Source: Chthonomonas calidirosea (lineage in GTDB: Bacteria > Armatimonadota > Chthonomonadetes > Chthonomonadales > CAJBBX01). Taken from it: DNA of 64,000 nt. This document shows, piece after piece, positions 34,173 through 41,513 of this stretch. Both the position numbers and the translations under genes were made by a program. The notes below the pieces were generated by a model. That model made no database searches. It had not been told where the DNA came from and saw only the letters and a program-made list of their open reading frames with translations. The stretch spans positions 8,425 to 72,424 of the forward strand of contig DYKI01000008.1 in the NCBI GenBank assembly GCA_020722705.1, in the 5' to 3' direction. The stretch's first letter is position 1; every line of letters starts with the position of its first letter.

Positions 34173-35758
34173 TCCGCATCGTGGGGCTCGGTCCCGAAGG
34201 GCCCGATGGCATGTCGGTGGCCGCGCGCGACGCACTCCGCGCGGCCACCGGTCCATGGGACAACTTGCCGGCCACGGCGGCTGAGCGCGACCAGTCCAGC
34301 CTCCATCCGTCCCATGCCTTGATCTTGCGCACCGAGCGCCACCCGGCTGTTGCGTTCCTTGCGGAGGAGGCGATCCCATACACCACCTGTGACGATCTCT
34401 ATGAGCGCCTCCCCGACTTCGCCGCGGTCTACGATGCCATCGCGGATCGGATCATGGCTCATGCCGCCGAGGGCGATGTGACGTATGCCGTCCCCGGACA
34501 CCCCTGCGTAGGTGAGGAAGCTGTTCGGCTCATTGTCGAGCGAGCGAAGGCGGCGGCGATCCCAGTGGAGATAGTGGGTTCGCCCAGCTTCATCGAGCCG
34601 ACTCTGGCGGCGGTGAGTCGGCTTGGCGGGAGCCTCGCCCTCCCGGAGCCGTTGCTTGTGGTGGACGCCTTGACATTGGCAGACCTCAAACCCACTCAGG
34701 CATGCACCGGGTTCGCCTCCATGACCGATGCGGCGCTCCTGATCTACCAGGTCTACGACCGCGACACGGCGTCTGCGGTCAAGCTCGCGCTGCTTGAAAC
34801 GCGTCCTGATGATCATGAAGTGGTGGTTGTTCGGTCGGCCGGAATGGCCGGCTCGCAAGCCGTGGAGCGGATCCCGCTAAGGCTGCTGGATCGCATTGCC
34901 CCGGACCACCTTACCAGCGTCTACGTGCCTGCCGTTCCTGAAGACAGGCGGGTGCGCGGATTTGCCGACCTGGTTCGTGTGATGGCGCGCCTTCGAAGCG
35001 AAGACGGCTGCCCGTGGGACCGCAAGCAGGACCATGGCACGTTGCGCAAGTGGCTTCTTGAGGAATGCTACGAAGCTGTCGAAGCCATAGACGAGGGCGA
35101 TCTGGCTGCCCTCTGCGATGAGCTGGGCGATGTGATGCTCCAGATCGTGTTTCATGCGCAGGTGGCCACCGAGAGCGGCGCGTTCACAATCGCGGATGTG
35201 ATCGAGGCCATTGTGACCAAACTCGTGCGCCGACACCCGCACGTCTTCGGCGATGGAGAGGCGGACACCCCGGAAGACGTCGTGCGGACCTGGGAGGCGA
35301 TCAAACGAGCGGAGCGAGCGGAAGGGCCAAGCCCCAGCCAAGCCCAGCGACGATCGGCTCTCGACGGTGTTCCGCCGGCGCTGCCGGCCCTGAGCCGAGC
35401 CCAGAAAACCAGCGCTCGTGCCGCGAAGGTCGGCTTCGACTGGCCGAATGCCTACGCCGTGCTCGACAAGGTCGCCGAGGAGCATGCCGAGATACGCAGC
35501 GCCCTGGAGTCGGGCGACATGGAGGCGGTAAAGCGGGAGATCGGCGACCTGTTGTTCGCCGTCGTGAACCTTGCCAGATGGACCGACGTGGACGCCGAAG
35601 AGGCGCTGCGCGAAATGCTTCAGCGCTTCGTTGCCCGATTCCATTCGATGGAAGAGCAGCTCGAAGCCATGCAGCGCACCATGGATACGATGACGATCGG
35701 CGAGCTGGACGAGCTGTGGGAGAGCGCCAAGCGCGACGAAGCCGCCCGCGGCGCGTGA
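34169..35758 (+). CDS. mazG: YabN-type tetrapyrrole methylase-MazG pyrophosphohydrolase fusion
   Basis: A 529-residue fusion. Residues 1-225 are a tetrapyrrole (corrin/porphyrin) methylase-like domain (RIVGLGPEGPDGMSVAARDA, VTYAVPGHPCVGEEAVRLIV). Residues 250-525 are two MazG helical halves (RLRSEDGCPWDRKQDHGTLR, LLEECYEAVEAIDEGDLAAL, CDELGDVMLQIVFHAQ, then VKREIGDLLFAVVNLARW). The EExxE and ExxD nucleotide-Mg ligands are retained, so it should hydrolyse noncanonical NTPs. Start GTG 34169 overlaps the previous stop as GTGA. At residues 150-160 the segment RLGGSLALPEP is encoded by a family-B repeat and replaces the usual short loop before VVDALTL. Confidence 0.9.
   Translation: MIRIVGLGPEGPDGMSVAARDALRAATGPWDNLPATAAERDQSSLHPSHALILRTERHPAVAFLAEEAIPYTTCDDLYERLPDFAAVYDAIADRIMAHAAEGDVTYAVPGHPCVGEEAVRLIVERAKAAAIPVEIVGSPSFIEPTLAAVSRLGGSLALPEPLLVVDALTLADLKPTQACTGFASMTDAALLIYQVYDRDTASAVKLALLETRPDDHEVVVVRSAGMAGSQAVERIPLRLLDRIAPDHLTSVYVPAVPEDRRVRGFADLVRVMARLRSEDGCPWDRKQDHGTLRKWLLEECYEAVEAIDEGDLAALCDELGDVMLQIVFHAQVATESGAFTIADVIEAIVTKLVRRHPHVFGDGEADTPEDVVRTWEAIKRAERAEGPSPSQAQRRSALDGVPPALPALSRAQKTSARAAKVGFDWPNAYAVLDKVAEEHAEIRSALESGDMEAVKREIGDLLFAVVNLARWTDVDAEEALREMLQRFVARFHSMEEQLEAMQRTMDTMTIGELDELWESAKRDEAARGA
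34620..34646. repeat. Family-B element embedded in the mazG fusion gene
   Basis: The 27 bp match the reverse complement of the intergenic copy at 21982-22008 at 26 of 27 positions; the core is GGCGGGAGCCTCGCCCTCCC. It is in frame and contributes the residues RLGGSLALPE to the methylase-like domain. Confidence 0.8.
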
Positions 35759-35772
35759 ACCTCGGAGGTCCG

Positions 35773-36831
35773 ATGGCGCCACTGCTCGACGTTCGCAACC
35801 TCACGGCGTCCTTCTCGGTGGGTAACGCCTGGGTCCCGGCCGTTCGCAATGTCTCGTTTGCCCTTGATCGCGGCGAAGTCGTCGGGCTCGTGGGCGAGTC
35901 GGGATGCGGCAAATCCGCAACAGCCCTCTCCCTGATGAGACTTCTCCCCGACCCGGCGGGACGCATCACATCGGGGAGCGTCCTGCTCGACGGCGTTGAC
36001 GTGCTGAGCATGGACGATACCCAGCTCAGGCAGACGCGCGGGGGCAGGATCGCCATGGTCTTCCAGGACCCGTTCTCGTGCCTCAACCCTACGATGACGC
36101 TCGGCGATCAGGTTATCGAGGCCGTGCGGGCGCATTCGGGTCTGAGCCGACAGGAGGCGCGGCAGAAGACGCTCGATCTTCTGCGATCGGTGCACATGCC
36201 GATGCCCGAACTGCGCATGAAGCAGTACCCGCACCAGGTCAGCGGCGGTCAGCGGCAGAGGGTGATGATCGCCATGGCCTTTGCGGGCAATCCCGAGCTG
36301 ATCATCGCCGACGAACCGACGACCGCGCTCGATGTGACGGTTCAGGCACAGGTGCTCGCGCTGATGCTCGATCTGCGCGCCCGGACCGGAGCCGCGATCC
36401 TCCTGATCACCCATGACCTTGGCGTTGTGGCCGAGACATGCGACCGGATGATGGTCATGTATGCCGGGCGCATCGTCGAGGAAGGACCGACCCAATCGGT
36501 GTTCAGCCGCCCAGGGCACCCGTACACGAAAGGGCTGCTCGCATCACTGCCCACCATCGAGGGCCCAAGGAGCGCTCGGCTGCCATCCATTCCCGGGCAG
36601 CCGCCGGCCCCTGCCGAAGTTGCGGGCGGTTGCGCGTTTGCCGATCGGTGCCCCGATGTGATGGAGCGCTGCCGCCAGGCCGAGCCTGAGCGAATCGAGA
36701 TTGGACCCGGCATCGGCGTCCGATGCTGGCTCCATGCCGCGCCGCAGGGGGCTGGAAGCTTGGATGACCGGAACCCCGCAGCCTGCGACGACGCTGCAGA
36801 TAGTCCTTCAGTCGAGACCGGAATCGGATGA
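35773..36831 (+). CDS. Oligopeptide/dipeptide ABC transporter ATP-binding protein (OppD/DppD type)
   Basis: A 352-residue ATPase of the peptide/nickel importer class. Motifs: Walker A GLVGESGCGKSATALSLM, Q-loop MVFQDPFSCLNPTM, signature HQVSGGQRQRVMIAMAF, Walker B LIIADEPTTALDVT, and switch LITHDLGVVAETCDRM. The C-terminal OppD extension is present (GHPYTKGLLASLP, and the cysteine pattern CAFADRCPDVMERC for the iron-sulfur-like site). CGGAGGTC precedes ATG 35773. The usual partners OppF, permeases and binding protein are not adjacent, so this is an orphan in the window. Its 3' end overlaps the convergent fmdB-like gene by 24 bp. Confidence 0.92.
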   Translation: MAPLLDVRNLTASFSVGNAWVPAVRNVSFALDRGEVVGLVGESGCGKSATALSLMRLLPDPAGRITSGSVLLDGVDVLSMDDTQLRQTRGGRIAMVFQDPFSCLNPTMTLGDQVIEAVRAHSGLSRQEARQKTLDLLRSVHMPMPELRMKQYPHQVSGGQRQRVMIAMAFAGNPELIIADEPTTALDVTVQAQVLALMLDLRARTGAAILLITHDLGVVAETCDRMMVMYAGRIVEEGPTQSVFSRPGHPYTKGLLASLPTIEGPRSARLPSIPGQPPAPAEVAGGCAFADRCPDVMERCRQAEPERIEIGPGIGVRCWLHAAPQGAGSLDDRNPAACDDAADSPSVETGIG

Positions 36832-37176
36832 CGCGGCCATGTCAGGAGACTCGCCATCGGGCCCTTCGCCCGACATCTCCTCTTCGAGGGCCTGTTCGAA
36901 GTCGTCGCCCAGGTCTTCATCCATGGCGGCGCTCATGTCCTTCATCCAGCGCCTCATGGCACCGGGATCGTTCTCAATGTCACCGTACTTCGACTCGTCG
37001 CAAAGCGAATCGAGCGCATCGTCTTCCGAGCGCACCCGCGCAAATCTGGAGACGCGTTTGGTGGCGTCGGTTGAGCCGCAACGAGGGCACGCAATCGGCT
37101 TCGGCTTTGCGACGACACCAACCAGTGCGCTGAACTTCTTGCGGCAAGCGTTGCATGTGAACTCGAAGATCGGCAT
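36808..37176 (-). CDS. FmdB-family zinc-ribbon protein
   Basis: A 122-residue protein. The N-terminal 40 residues are the FmdB/CxxC_CXXC_SSSS putative regulatory zinc ribbon: MPIFEFTCNACRKKFSALVG with the first CxxC and IACPRCGSTDATKRVSRFAR with the second. The remaining 80 residues are strongly acidic and helical (DEDLGDDFEQALEEEMSGEG). Members are small regulators or chaperone-like proteins of unclear function. It is encoded alone on the minus strand and its end overlaps the ABC ATPase gene. The 150 bp between its start and the next gene contain no other feature. Confidence 0.85.
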   Translation of the reverse strand: MPIFEFTCNACRKKFSALVGVVAKPKPIACPRCGSTDATKRVSRFARVRSEDDALDSLCDESKYGDIENDPGAMRRWMKDMSAAMDEDLGDDFEQALEEEMSGEGPDGESPDMAASSDSGLD

Positions 37177-37330
37177 ATGTGGCGCACAAAACCTCCCGGA
37201 ACGGAGATATCACGAACCGATTCTACCCGCGCCGACAGCTCGATCCGGTCTCAGTCTGCGTGGCGGCTCAGCGCGAAGGGTATCCCGCTCCCGTAGCCCG
37301 GCGGCTCGGACCTCCGAGCGAAGGAGCAGT

Positions 37331-37640
37331 ATGTTGACCGACAGAGTCCGGATGAGGCGGCTGCTTGCCGCGTCCGCGATGGTGTCCGTCTGCTCCACTG
37401 CTGGCCCGTCCGACAGCCCTCGGCTCATCCGTTCGCCGGAGGCAGGCCGGCCTCAGTGGCGGGGCGCCAGGAGGGACGGCGTCACGTTCGATAGAGGCCT
37501 CCTGTCCCGATGGCCGCAGGGTGGCCCGCCCGTTCTGTGGTCGGCCGAGGGCATCCGTCGCAGCGCTCGATGTTCGTACCGGCGAGACTGTATGGACAAG
37601 CCCGGTTGTGGGCCTGACCGCAGCGCATGGAGCATCCATA
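37331..37640 (+). pseudogene. Remnant of an exported PQQ-like propeller gene
   Basis: AAGGAG and ATG 37331 start a frame that reads a signal-like MLTDRVRMRRLLAASAMVSV and then RPQWRGARRDGVTFDRGLLS, WPQGGPPVLWSAEGI. This is the standard opening of PQQ-like propeller proteins. The next recognisable piece, ALDVRTGETVWTSPVVG, is in another frame only about 30 bp later, although intact relatives have dozens of residues between. The middle has therefore been deleted with a frame change, and no later blades follow. The second piece is in frame with, and runs directly into, the M15 peptidase gene. Confidence 0.65.
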
Positions 37641-37643
37641 CCG

Positions 37644-38264
37644 ATGAAATACCATCTCTTGATATTGGCCGTTCTGGCGATGGCTTCGCCGCCACACTCT
37701 CCGTCACACGGCCGCCAAGCTCCCATCGTCGTGGACAGCCGGATGACGCTCGCCCAGGCGTTGCGCGGCACGCGTGCGCCCGATCGCATACGCCGATCCC
37801 TTGCCCTTGTTGATGTGCGCTACAGAGGCTACGACAGCAGGCTGCATCAAGGCCAGATCGTCGTCCGGAAGGATCTGGCCGCCGAAGTGGCCGCCATATT
37901 CCGCGAGCTCGAACGCCTGCGGTTCCCGATCCAGCGCGTCATACCCGTCGTGCACTACGGGTGGTCCGACGCCGCATCCATGGCCTCCAACAACACCTCG
38001 GGCTTCAACTATCGCCGCAAGCCCGGCGAAAGCGGGATGTCGCGCCACGCGTTCGGTACCGCCATTGACATCAACCCCGCCCAGAATCCGTACATCCGGG
38101 GCAAGGTCGTCATGCCGCCCGGCGCGAGGCATCGTGTCGGGGTGCCCGGTACGCTTACCGATGGCCCTGTGGTGCGGGCCTTTACCCGGCGAGGGTGGCG
38201 ATGGGGCGGCCACTTCCGGAAGCACAAAGATTGGCAGCACTTCGACAAGCCCGCTCGGTCCTGA
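37644..38264 (+). CDS. Secreted M15-family (VanY/CwlK-like) peptidase
   Basis: A 206-residue exported peptidase with a signal peptide (MKYHLLILAVLAMASPPHSP). The M15 zinc site is visible: His and Asp in MSRHAFGTAIDINPAQNPY and the final His in DWQHFDK. Other family features are VVRKDLAAEVAAIFRELERL and VVHYGWSDAASMASNNTSGF. It should cleave D-amino-acid-containing peptide links in peptidoglycan. ATG 37644 is chosen for the signal peptide; the frame is open upstream through the propeller remnant. A short hairpin with a T-run follows the gene. Confidence 0.87.
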   Translation: MKYHLLILAVLAMASPPHSPSHGRQAPIVVDSRMTLAQALRGTRAPDRIRRSLALVDVRYRGYDSRLHQGQIVVRKDLAAEVAAIFRELERLRFPIQRVIPVVHYGWSDAASMASNNTSGFNYRRKPGESGMSRHAFGTAIDINPAQNPYIRGKVVMPPGARHRVGVPGTLTDGPVVRAFTRRGWRWGGHFRKHKDWQHFDKPARS

Positions 38265-38274
38265 AGGTGGCGTC

Positions 38275-38296
38275 GCCGGCCGCTCACCGGCCTTTT
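38275..38296 (+). terminator. Small hairpin with TTTT after the M15 gene
   Basis: GCCGG (38275-38279), a 7-base loop and CCGGC (38287-38291) are followed by CTTTT. The stem is only 5 bp, so this is a weak but plausible intrinsic terminator. Confidence 0.45.
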
Positions 38297-38357
38297 CCCC
38301 CAGCCCCGCTTTGTGCGGCACGCCCGGCACCCCGAAGCCATCGCCATGTGGTGAATG

Positions 38358-38978
38358 ATGGGCAACTTCCCGTGCGGCGCAGCCGACCCCGTGCTCTGGC
38401 ACAACGTGGACCGGCCTGAGATCGGGCGTCACCCCGAGCGGTTCGTCAAGCACGCCTGGGAGGGCTGTTGGGCCTACAGGACGCCCACGCACCGGCGATC
38501 CGCGCTTGCCAGCCTGAAGCGCCTGCTCGTTGACGATCTCAAACTCACGCCCGACTACCGGCCCATGACCGCCTATCCGTTCTGCGATCCGGCGCCCGAC
38601 GGGTTCCGCTATCTCCGCAAGGTCGTGGAGACACTGGGCCGCAACAACGCGGACCGCATCTTCATGACCGACCTCAAGTCTGAGCGGCACCATGCCGAGA
38701 CACCCGATACCATCCTGAAGCGCGACGGTCGCACAGGCACCGACAAGCTGCGCCGGCACCTTTCCAAGTGCCGGGAGTATGGTCTCGCGGGTTGGTGGGC
38801 CTGGGCCTGTCAGGACACCCGCAAATCCAGCACGGGGATTCGCAGGATGGATGGAACGCGGAAGGAGGAGCTGGCCGCCGCCATCCGTAAGGTGCCATCC
38901 GCTTCCTCGCAGAGGATCGGCATGTCGGCGCCTGCCGCGGAGACGAAAGGGGATGCGAGGCGCGATGGAGTATCATGA
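38358..38978 (+). CDS. Fragmentary hydrolase-like protein, function unknown
   Basis: A 206-residue open frame with no signal peptide and no clear ribosome-binding site. It reads like the C-terminal half of a TIM-barrel glycoside hydrolase: WHNVDRPEIGRHPERFVKHA, DGFRYLRKVVETLGRNNADR, a late strand GLAGWWAWACQDTRKSS, and the terminal helix GTRKEELAAAIRKV. The N-terminal barrel strands are missing upstream, where the M15 gene ends. It may be a truncated gene relic; ATG 38355 and 38358 are both possible starts. It ends inside the operator-like palindrome of the toxin-antitoxin pair. Confidence 0.4.
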   Translation: MGNFPCGAADPVLWHNVDRPEIGRHPERFVKHAWEGCWAYRTPTHRRSALASLKRLLVDDLKLTPDYRPMTAYPFCDPAPDGFRYLRKVVETLGRNNADRIFMTDLKSERHHAETPDTILKRDGRTGTDKLRRHLSKCREYGLAGWWAWACQDTRKSSTGIRRMDGTRKEELAAAIRKVPSASSQRIGMSAPAAETKGDARRDGVS

Positions 38979-38984
38979 CTCCAT
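38965..38984. promoter_or_regulatory. Palindromic operator candidate of the CopG-MazF module
   Basis: ATGGAGT, a 6-base ATCATG centre, and ACTCCAT form a perfect 7-bp inverted repeat 21 bp before the antitoxin start. TATCAT inside it (38971-38976) and TATCAT just after (38985-38990 region) could act as -10 boxes, although no good -35 was found. Autorepression of this kind of module by the ribbon-helix-helix antitoxin is established for the family. Confidence 0.5.
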
Positions 38985-39005
38985 ATCATCAGGAGACTTC
39001 AGCCA

Positions 39006-39263
39006 ATGGTGTCATCCCATGCTGTCAAGTCGTTCACCGTCCGTCTGCCGGCAGACCGATACGAGGCCGTTCGTGCGGTGGCCCGGGCGAGGCGGAAGAG
39101 CGTGAACGCCATCGTCGCGGAGAGCTTGGCAAACTTGATCCGTGACGAAGAGCAGCGCAAGCTGGCCATGTGGTTTGACGAGTTAGGCGCTTGCCAAGAT
39201 GAGTGTGATGTTGAGTTCGCGTTCGCCGGTCAGAGCGAGGTCGTCCTCGATGGTCCCAGATGA
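39006..39263 (+). CDS. Ribbon-helix-helix (CopG/Arc-type) antitoxin
   Basis: An 85-residue protein. Residues 7-45 are a ribbon-helix-helix domain (KSFTVRLPADRYEAVRAVAR, RRKSVNAIVAESLANLI), which binds DNA as a dimer through the strand FTVRL. The C-terminal tail is acidic (WFDELGACQDECDVEFAF) and probably wraps and inhibits the toxin. AGGAGA lies 10 bp before ATG 39006. The gene overlaps the toxin start by 14 bp, ensuring coupled translation. A palindrome upstream is the likely operator. Confidence 0.85.
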   Translation: MVSSHAVKSFTVRLPADRYEAVRAVARARRKSVNAIVAESLANLIRDEEQRKLAMWFDELGACQDECDVEFAFAGQSEVVLDGPR

Positions 39264-39624
39264 CGCCGCGTCGTCTCCCGTGGCCGTCCGTCAAGGGGAG
39301 ATACACTGGGTTGACTGGTCACCCGGAAGAGGATCCGAACAGGCGGGTAGGCGGCCGGCCCTGATCGTTCAGGTGGATGCCGCCAACCTGAGCGCAACCT
39401 ACCCGAACACCGTCGTCGCGACGATCAGCTCCGTGGGCCGAGAGCTGTTCACACACGTCGCACTCGACCCGACCGAGCAGAACGGCCTCAAACAACGCTC
39501 CTACGTCAAGTGCGAGCAGTTGCTCACGATCAGCAAGAGCAGATTGGCTGGACGGCTCGGCCGCATCACCGAAGACGAGATGGCCCGCGTGGCCCAGGCG
39601 ATCAGGTACGTGTTCGGCCTGTAG
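39250..39624 (+). CDS. mazF: MazF/PemK-family endoribonuclease toxin
   Basis: A 124-residue toxin of the CcdB/MazF fold. Family motifs: RQGEIHWVDWSPGRGSEQAG (start of the barrel with the catalytic Arg region), RRPALIVQVDAANLSATYPN, TVVATISSVG, LKQRSYVKCEQLLTISKSRL and the C-terminal helix EDEMARVAQAIRYVFGL. MazF proteins cut single-stranded mRNA at short sequences. ATG 39250 overlaps the antitoxin gene by 14 bp; no separate ribosome-binding site is needed if translation is coupled. The antitoxin is ribbon-helix-helix rather than the AbrB-like MazE. Confidence 0.9.
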   Translation: MVPDDAASSPVAVRQGEIHWVDWSPGRGSEQAGRRPALIVQVDAANLSATYPNTVVATISSVGRELFTHVALDPTEQNGLKQRSYVKCEQLLTISKSRLAGRLGRITEDEMARVAQAIRYVFGL

Positions 39625-39697
39625 CCGCGAATCGGCTCCCGCAAGCACACGCTCGATTCCTGCAGGACTGTTCCACCCGGTTGCCGAACCGACGCCC

Positions 39698-40687
39698 ATG
39701 ATGTCGAGCGTATCGGTCGGGACCAACTTGGACCGGCGCGCTATCTGGCGCGAGGCCGGGGTGTACGCTGTGCTCGTGGCGCTGTATGTGGTCATGGCGG
39801 CGACGGAGCCGTCGTTCCGCGGCTGGGTGAACCTGCGCAACGTGCTGACTCAGATATCCATGGTCGCCATCGTCGCCGTGGGCATGACGTACGTTATCCT
39901 CACGGGCGGCATTGACCTGTCGGTAGGTTCGGTGGCGGCGCTGAGCGCGTGCGTGCCCGCGATCCTCATGGCCGAGCACGGATGGGGTGCAGGGGCTGGA
40001 CTGGCGCTTACGCTGGCCATTGGCGCGGGGCTCGGTCTGGTCAATGGTCTGGCCATCTCGTTCGTCGGGCTGCCGCCCTTCATCGCCACGCTGGCGCTCA
40101 TGGTCATGGCGCGCGGGCTCGCCTTCGTGGTGAGCGGAGGCGGGGCCATCTATCGCATGCCGCCGGGCTACCTCTGGTTCGGGTCCGGCAATCTCGCCGA
40201 GGGCGTCCCGCTCATCGAAAAGCTTCCGGTCATGATCGTGCTCATGTTCGCGTTCTTCATCGTGGGGCATATCGTGCTGCAGCGAACGCGCCTGGGCCGA
40301 TACGTGTACAGCGTCGGGAGCAACGAGGAGGCATCGCGCCTTTCCGGCGTGCCTACGAACCGCGTCAAGATCTTCGGCTACACGATGTGCGGAGCGCTGT
40401 CGGGCCTGGCGGGCCTCCTGTACACGGGCTACGTTGGTGCGGCCGAACCCACCATCGGCGACGGGCTCGAGCTCGATGCAATCGCGGCGGTGGTGATCGG
40501 TGGAACGAGCCTGAGCGGCGGACAGGGCAACCTGCCGGGTACCTTCGCCGGCGCTCTGCTGATTGGCCTCGTGCGCAACGGCCTCAACCTCATGCAGGTC
40601 AACTCGAACTATCAGCGCGTCGCCATCGGCGCGATCATCTTCGTTGCCGTCATGATTGACATGTTCCAGAAGCGACGGTCCAAGTAG
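39698..40687 (+). CDS. Ribose/sugar ABC transporter permease (RbsC-like)
   Basis: A 329-residue polytopic permease of the carbohydrate uptake 2 (CUT2) class. It has about 9-10 membrane segments, beginning with GVYAVLVALYVVMAATE, and the family motifs VGMTYVILTGGIDLSVGSVA, GLPPFIATLALMVMARGLAF, SVGSNEEASRLSGV, AVVIGGTSLSGGQGNLPGTF and GLVRNGLNLMQVNSNYQ. The EAA-like loop for ATPase contact is in RLSGVPTNRVKIFGY. The CUT2 ATPase normally encoded just upstream is absent; a toxin-antitoxin pair occupies that place. The binding protein is 827 bp downstream, beyond two small genes. Confidence 0.93.
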   Translation: MMSSVSVGTNLDRRAIWREAGVYAVLVALYVVMAATEPSFRGWVNLRNVLTQISMVAIVAVGMTYVILTGGIDLSVGSVAALSACVPAILMAEHGWGAGAGLALTLAIGAGLGLVNGLAISFVGLPPFIATLALMVMARGLAFVVSGGGAIYRMPPGYLWFGSGNLAEGVPLIEKLPVMIVLMFAFFIVGHIVLQRTRLGRYVYSVGSNEEASRLSGVPTNRVKIFGYTMCGALSGLAGLLYTGYVGAAEPTIGDGLELDAIAAVVIGGTSLSGGQGNLPGTFAGALLIGLVRNGLNLMQVNSNYQRVAIGAIIFVAVMIDMFQKRRSK

Positions 40688-40711
40688 GCTCGCCGGCAAA
40701 GCTAGGGTAAT

Positions 40712-40966
40712 ATGGACACAATGAACGCTGACAACGCGTACTTTGCGGCCGAGTTGCTGTTCGGGCGCCCATCATTCCTGATCGGTACTGCTGCGGTTAT
40801 GGATTTCGCTGGGGCACTCGATCAGTATAACGTGTCCTCTTCACCTGAGGAAGCGGATGCGCGTGCACTCGCCACGGATTGGCGGGCCGTCGGGCGTGAT
40901 ATGGCCACCGCCTTAGAGAGGTTCGCGGTTGAGCGCCAGCAAGCCGCGCATTCCGGCCCGCGCTGA
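40712..40966 (+). CDS. Small protein of unknown function preceding a DUF2335 gene
   Basis: An 84-residue protein without signal or membrane segments. The visible pattern is AELLFGRPSFLIGTAAVMDF, then ALDQYNVSSSPEEADARALA, TDWRAVGRDMATALERFAVE. It overlaps the DUF2335 gene by 38 bp, and such small partners are commonly found beside DUF2335 genes, where they may be antitoxin-like or phage-related; this is inference. No clear ribosome-binding site precedes ATG 40712. Confidence 0.6.
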   Translation: MDTMNADNAYFAAELLFGRPSFLIGTAAVMDFAGALDQYNVSSSPEEADARALATDWRAVGRDMATALERFAVERQQAAHSGPR

Positions 40967-41372
40967 GCAGTCGGGCTCAACCGGCCCCCACGCCCTAACC
41001 GTTCACTCACAGCAGTTCGTCGGCCCTCTGCCGCCGCCCGACGCGCTCCGCCTCTACGAAGAGACGCTGCCCGGCGCAGCCGATCGAATCATCGCAATGG
41101 CTGAACAACAGGCCGCCCACAGGCAACGCATAGAGTCGCTGGCGGTTCAGACTCAGGCACGTCGCTCCATTTACGGGCTCTGGATCGGCGGCAGCCTCTC
41201 GTTCGCGACCATACTGCTTGCTGCGGCTCTGGCGTTCACAGGTCATCAGACTGCAGGAATCGCCTTTGCCGGCATGAACATCGCGGGGCTGGCGGGCGTG
41301 TTCGTGTATGGCTCCGTCTCGATGCGCAGAGAGCGCGAGGAGAAGGCACGGATCAGCGCGGGCCAGGGCTAA
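40929..41372 (+). CDS. DUF2335 two-helix membrane protein
   Basis: A 147-residue protein. The conserved DUF2335 region starts at about 28: QQFVGPLPPPDALRLYEETL, PGAADRIIAMAEQQAAHRQR, followed by two membrane helices (YGLWIGGSLSFATILLAAAL and GIAFAGMNIAGLAGVFVYGS). The family is unassigned and often found near mobile genes and phages. TTG 40929 is the probable start, inside the previous gene; later starts are possible. With its neighbour it interrupts what would otherwise be a contiguous sugar ABC operon. Confidence 0.8.
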   Translation: MSASKPRIPARAEQSGSTGPHALTVHSQQFVGPLPPPDALRLYEETLPGAADRIIAMAEQQAAHRQRIESLAVQTQARRSIYGLWIGGSLSFATILLAAALAFTGHQTAGIAFAGMNIAGLAGVFVYGSVSMRREREEKARISAGQG

Positions 41373-41513
41373 AGGCATGTTTGATCCTGCCCCAGTTACT
41401 CTTGGTGTTGCGATGCTGCCGTTCCGGGGACCACAGCCACTTGGAGCCATTCGCGCGTTCCCGCTTCACGCGGCCTCGCACGCTGTCACAACGTCACAGG
41501 AGACGCATCTGAC

